A stretch of DNA of 64,000 bases from an uncultured Flavobacteriales bacterium. Lineage in GTDB: Bacteria; Bacteroidota; Bacteroidia; Flavobacteriales_G; Salibacteraceae. The DNA lies in NCBI GenBank assembly GCA_943788775.1, contig CALSRO010000006.1:1-64000 (forward strand), written 5' to 3'. The translations under genes were made by a program, and so were the position numbers. Below, one piece after another: positions 62,961-64,000 of this stretch; the first letter of the stretch is position 1, and the number at the start of each line of letters is the position of its first letter. Under the pieces are notes generated by a model. That model ran no database searches. It was given only the letters and a program-made list of their open reading frames with translations, and had not been told where the DNA came from.

Positions 62961-63018
62961 AAAATTTTATACGACCAATAAAAATTTATTGTGCCTACTC
63001 ATTCGGTAATTTTGAGTA

Positions 63019-64000
63019 ATGAGACTTGCACTAGCACTCATCTTAATTAGCTCTATTTTATTCAGTTTTGGGCAAGGAACCACTAGCCACTGGTGCTTTG
63101 GAGATAGCGCCTCAATCCAGTTCCAGAATTTTAGTCCAAATAGCCTTGGAAATAGTATAATGAAATCTGAAAAGGGTACTGCCACAATAAGCAGTGCCAC
63201 TGGGGTTCTTGAGTACTATTCTAGACCTGATACGGTATATAGCAGCCAGCATAATGTAGTTGTAAATGGTTCTGGTATTCGGGGTGATGAAATGGCCACT
63301 CAAGCAGCGCTAATCATGCCCCATCCGGTAAATCCAGATTGGCATTTTTTGGTGACGAACAAGGTTTTTGACAGTAACCCTGATTCAAATGGCCTTTACC
63401 TAAGTCAAATTAGGAAAACCATCGATAGTCCAACTGGGAAGTTTATCGAATCGATGAAGAATGTACTCCTATTTAATAATGTAAGTGAAAGCTTTACTTC
63501 AACGCATCATGCCAATGGTAAGGATGTGTGGATTACAACAAGAATACCATATTCAGATACATTAGTGTCAATATTGATTGGTGAATTTGGAGCTGTTGGA
63601 TCTCCAGTATATTCTGTGACGAGTGTTCCGTGTCAATATGCTTCTTCTGGTCAATTGAAGTCGTCACCTTCAGGCGAGTACCTATCGGAGGTGTTTTGGG
63701 TTTCTAGTGTGTTTGATCCAGTAGCCGCGATTCATAAATTCGATAGGACGACTGGACTAGTTTCAGAATCTGTTGGTATCGCACCTTATCCATCTTCATG
63801 GACATACACAACCTATGGGACTGAATTTTCTCAGGACTCAAAGCGGGTCTATTTTTCCTATTTCTCACAACTACCGTTTTCAACAATCCAACAATACTCC
63901 ATTCAGGTATTTGATTCAACCACGATCTCTGACTCTAGGGTTCAAATTGGAGATTCTATATATGGAGTGTTTTCAATGCAAATAGGTATAGATTCTAGGA
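63019..64000 (+). CDS. Secreted beta-propeller-like surface protein (partial, runs off the window)
   Basis: An open frame from ATG 63019 continues without a stop to the window end (327 codons). Signal peptide MRLALALILISSILFSFGQ. The start of the mature part, HWCFGDSASIQF then EKGTATISSATGVLEYYS, and the NVVVNGSGIRGDEMATQAALIMPHP pattern, match the N-terminal propeller region of Bacteroidota surface proteins that read WYFGxxAGIxF and often carry a T9SS tail; that tail would lie beyond the window. Confidence 0.78.
   Translation, partial: MRLALALILISSILFSFGQGTTSHWCFGDSASIQFQNFSPNSLGNSIMKSEKGTATISSATGVLEYYSRPDTVYSSQHNVVVNGSGIRGDEMATQAALIMPHPVNPDWHFLVTNKVFDSNPDSNGLYLSQIRKTIDSPTGKFIESMKNVLLFNNVSESFTSTHHANGKDVWITTRIPYSDTLVSILIGEFGAVGSPVYSVTSVPCQYASSGQLKSSPSGEYLSEVFWVSSVFDPVAAIHKFDRTTGLVSESVGIAPYPSSWTYTTYGTEFSQDSKRVYFSYFSQLPFSTIQQYSIQVFDSTTISDSRVQIGDSIYGVFSMQIGIDSR

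Noticed and set aside
1-64000. TGA recoded as Trp (genetic code 4)
   Set aside because: Several intact genes end at TGA with overlapping starts (29055, 61394, 54735, 19604, 32090), so TGA acts as a stop here, and two lesions are TAA.

Overview
The window reads as a chromosomal segment of a Bacteroidota bacterium, most likely Flavobacteriales (Cryomorphaceae/Crocinitomicaceae-like; the family-level placement is inference). Supporting signs are two tandem secreted proteins with near-identical type IX secretion (T9SS) sorting tails, SprB-like repeats, a choice-of-anchor V protein, a Rho factor with a long Asn/Asp/Arg-rich insertion next to a DUF4293 gene, an E1 alpha-beta fused ketoacid dehydrogenase, many small SPII lipoproteins, and a TAnnTTTG-type promoter. 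No rRNA, tRNA, CRISPR array, transposase or prophage was recognised. Genes are dense, and most sit in short operons with ATGA, TAATG or GTGA junctions.

Layout. 0-8 kb: rho (5' end only, frame broken at an A9 run), DUF4293, a phosphoesterase, ftsE with a GT2 glycosyltransferase, then two tandem T9SS proteins. 8-13 kb: a LemA-TPM-TPM operon, an M1 metallopeptidase and a small secreted protein. 13-19.6 kb: exonuclease III; selU-selD, which give selenophosphate and 2-selenouridine tRNA; a TfoX-like protein; a bestrophin; peptidase T; a lipoprotein hydrolase. 20-26.5 kb: a cytochrome c-FTR1 fusion iron permease with a lipoprotein partner, YebC, small proteins, an OmpA remnant and a VWA-like protein. 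26.6-31 kb: a PIG-L deacetylase, a 39-residue membrane peptide and a sodium symporter joined by ATGA overlaps, then a SUI1 factor. 31-35 kb: a diacylglycerol-kinase-like gene and three paralogous EGF-like lipoproteins. 35-42.5 kb: branched-chain ketoacid dehydrogenase E1, DUF4920, NDH-2, a choice-of-anchor V protein and NhaC. 42.5-52 kb: an OmpA/TSP3 outer-membrane protein, an envelope lipoprotein, NTF2-like proteins, YbaB, a GldN-like protein and a 7TM-DISM/SpoIIE phosphatase. 52-62.5 kb: a Y-family polymerase, a sigma factor with its partner and a TPR-SUMF1 protein, a repeat/DUF559 island, a second DnaE and a PA0069-type radical SAM protein. 62.5-64 kb: secreted proteins.

Two things stand out. 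First, a compact island at 57.4-58.3 kb holds a DUF559 PD-(D/E)XK-like nuclease gene preceded by a partial copy, and bracketed by two near-identical full copies, of a hairpin-rich repeat of about 125 bp. The downstream copy abuts dnaE, and the island lies beside a truncated four-helix-bundle reading frame. This looks like a small nuclease-linked repeat element. Second, at least four otherwise intact genes each carry a single in-frame stop (31.55, 38.70, 39.29 and 62.67 kb), and three more carry frameshifts (0.37, 25.02 and 46.25 kb). Draft-sequence error or recent decay is the simplest explanation, but the pattern must be resolved before any of these genes is interpreted.

Working together: the two selenium genes form a minimal selU-selD pathway with no sign here of selenocysteine insertion. 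The Y-polymerase (with a clamp-binding motif), second DnaE and radical SAM genes resemble a dispersed damage-tolerance set. Much of the remaining content is cell-envelope and surface biology.
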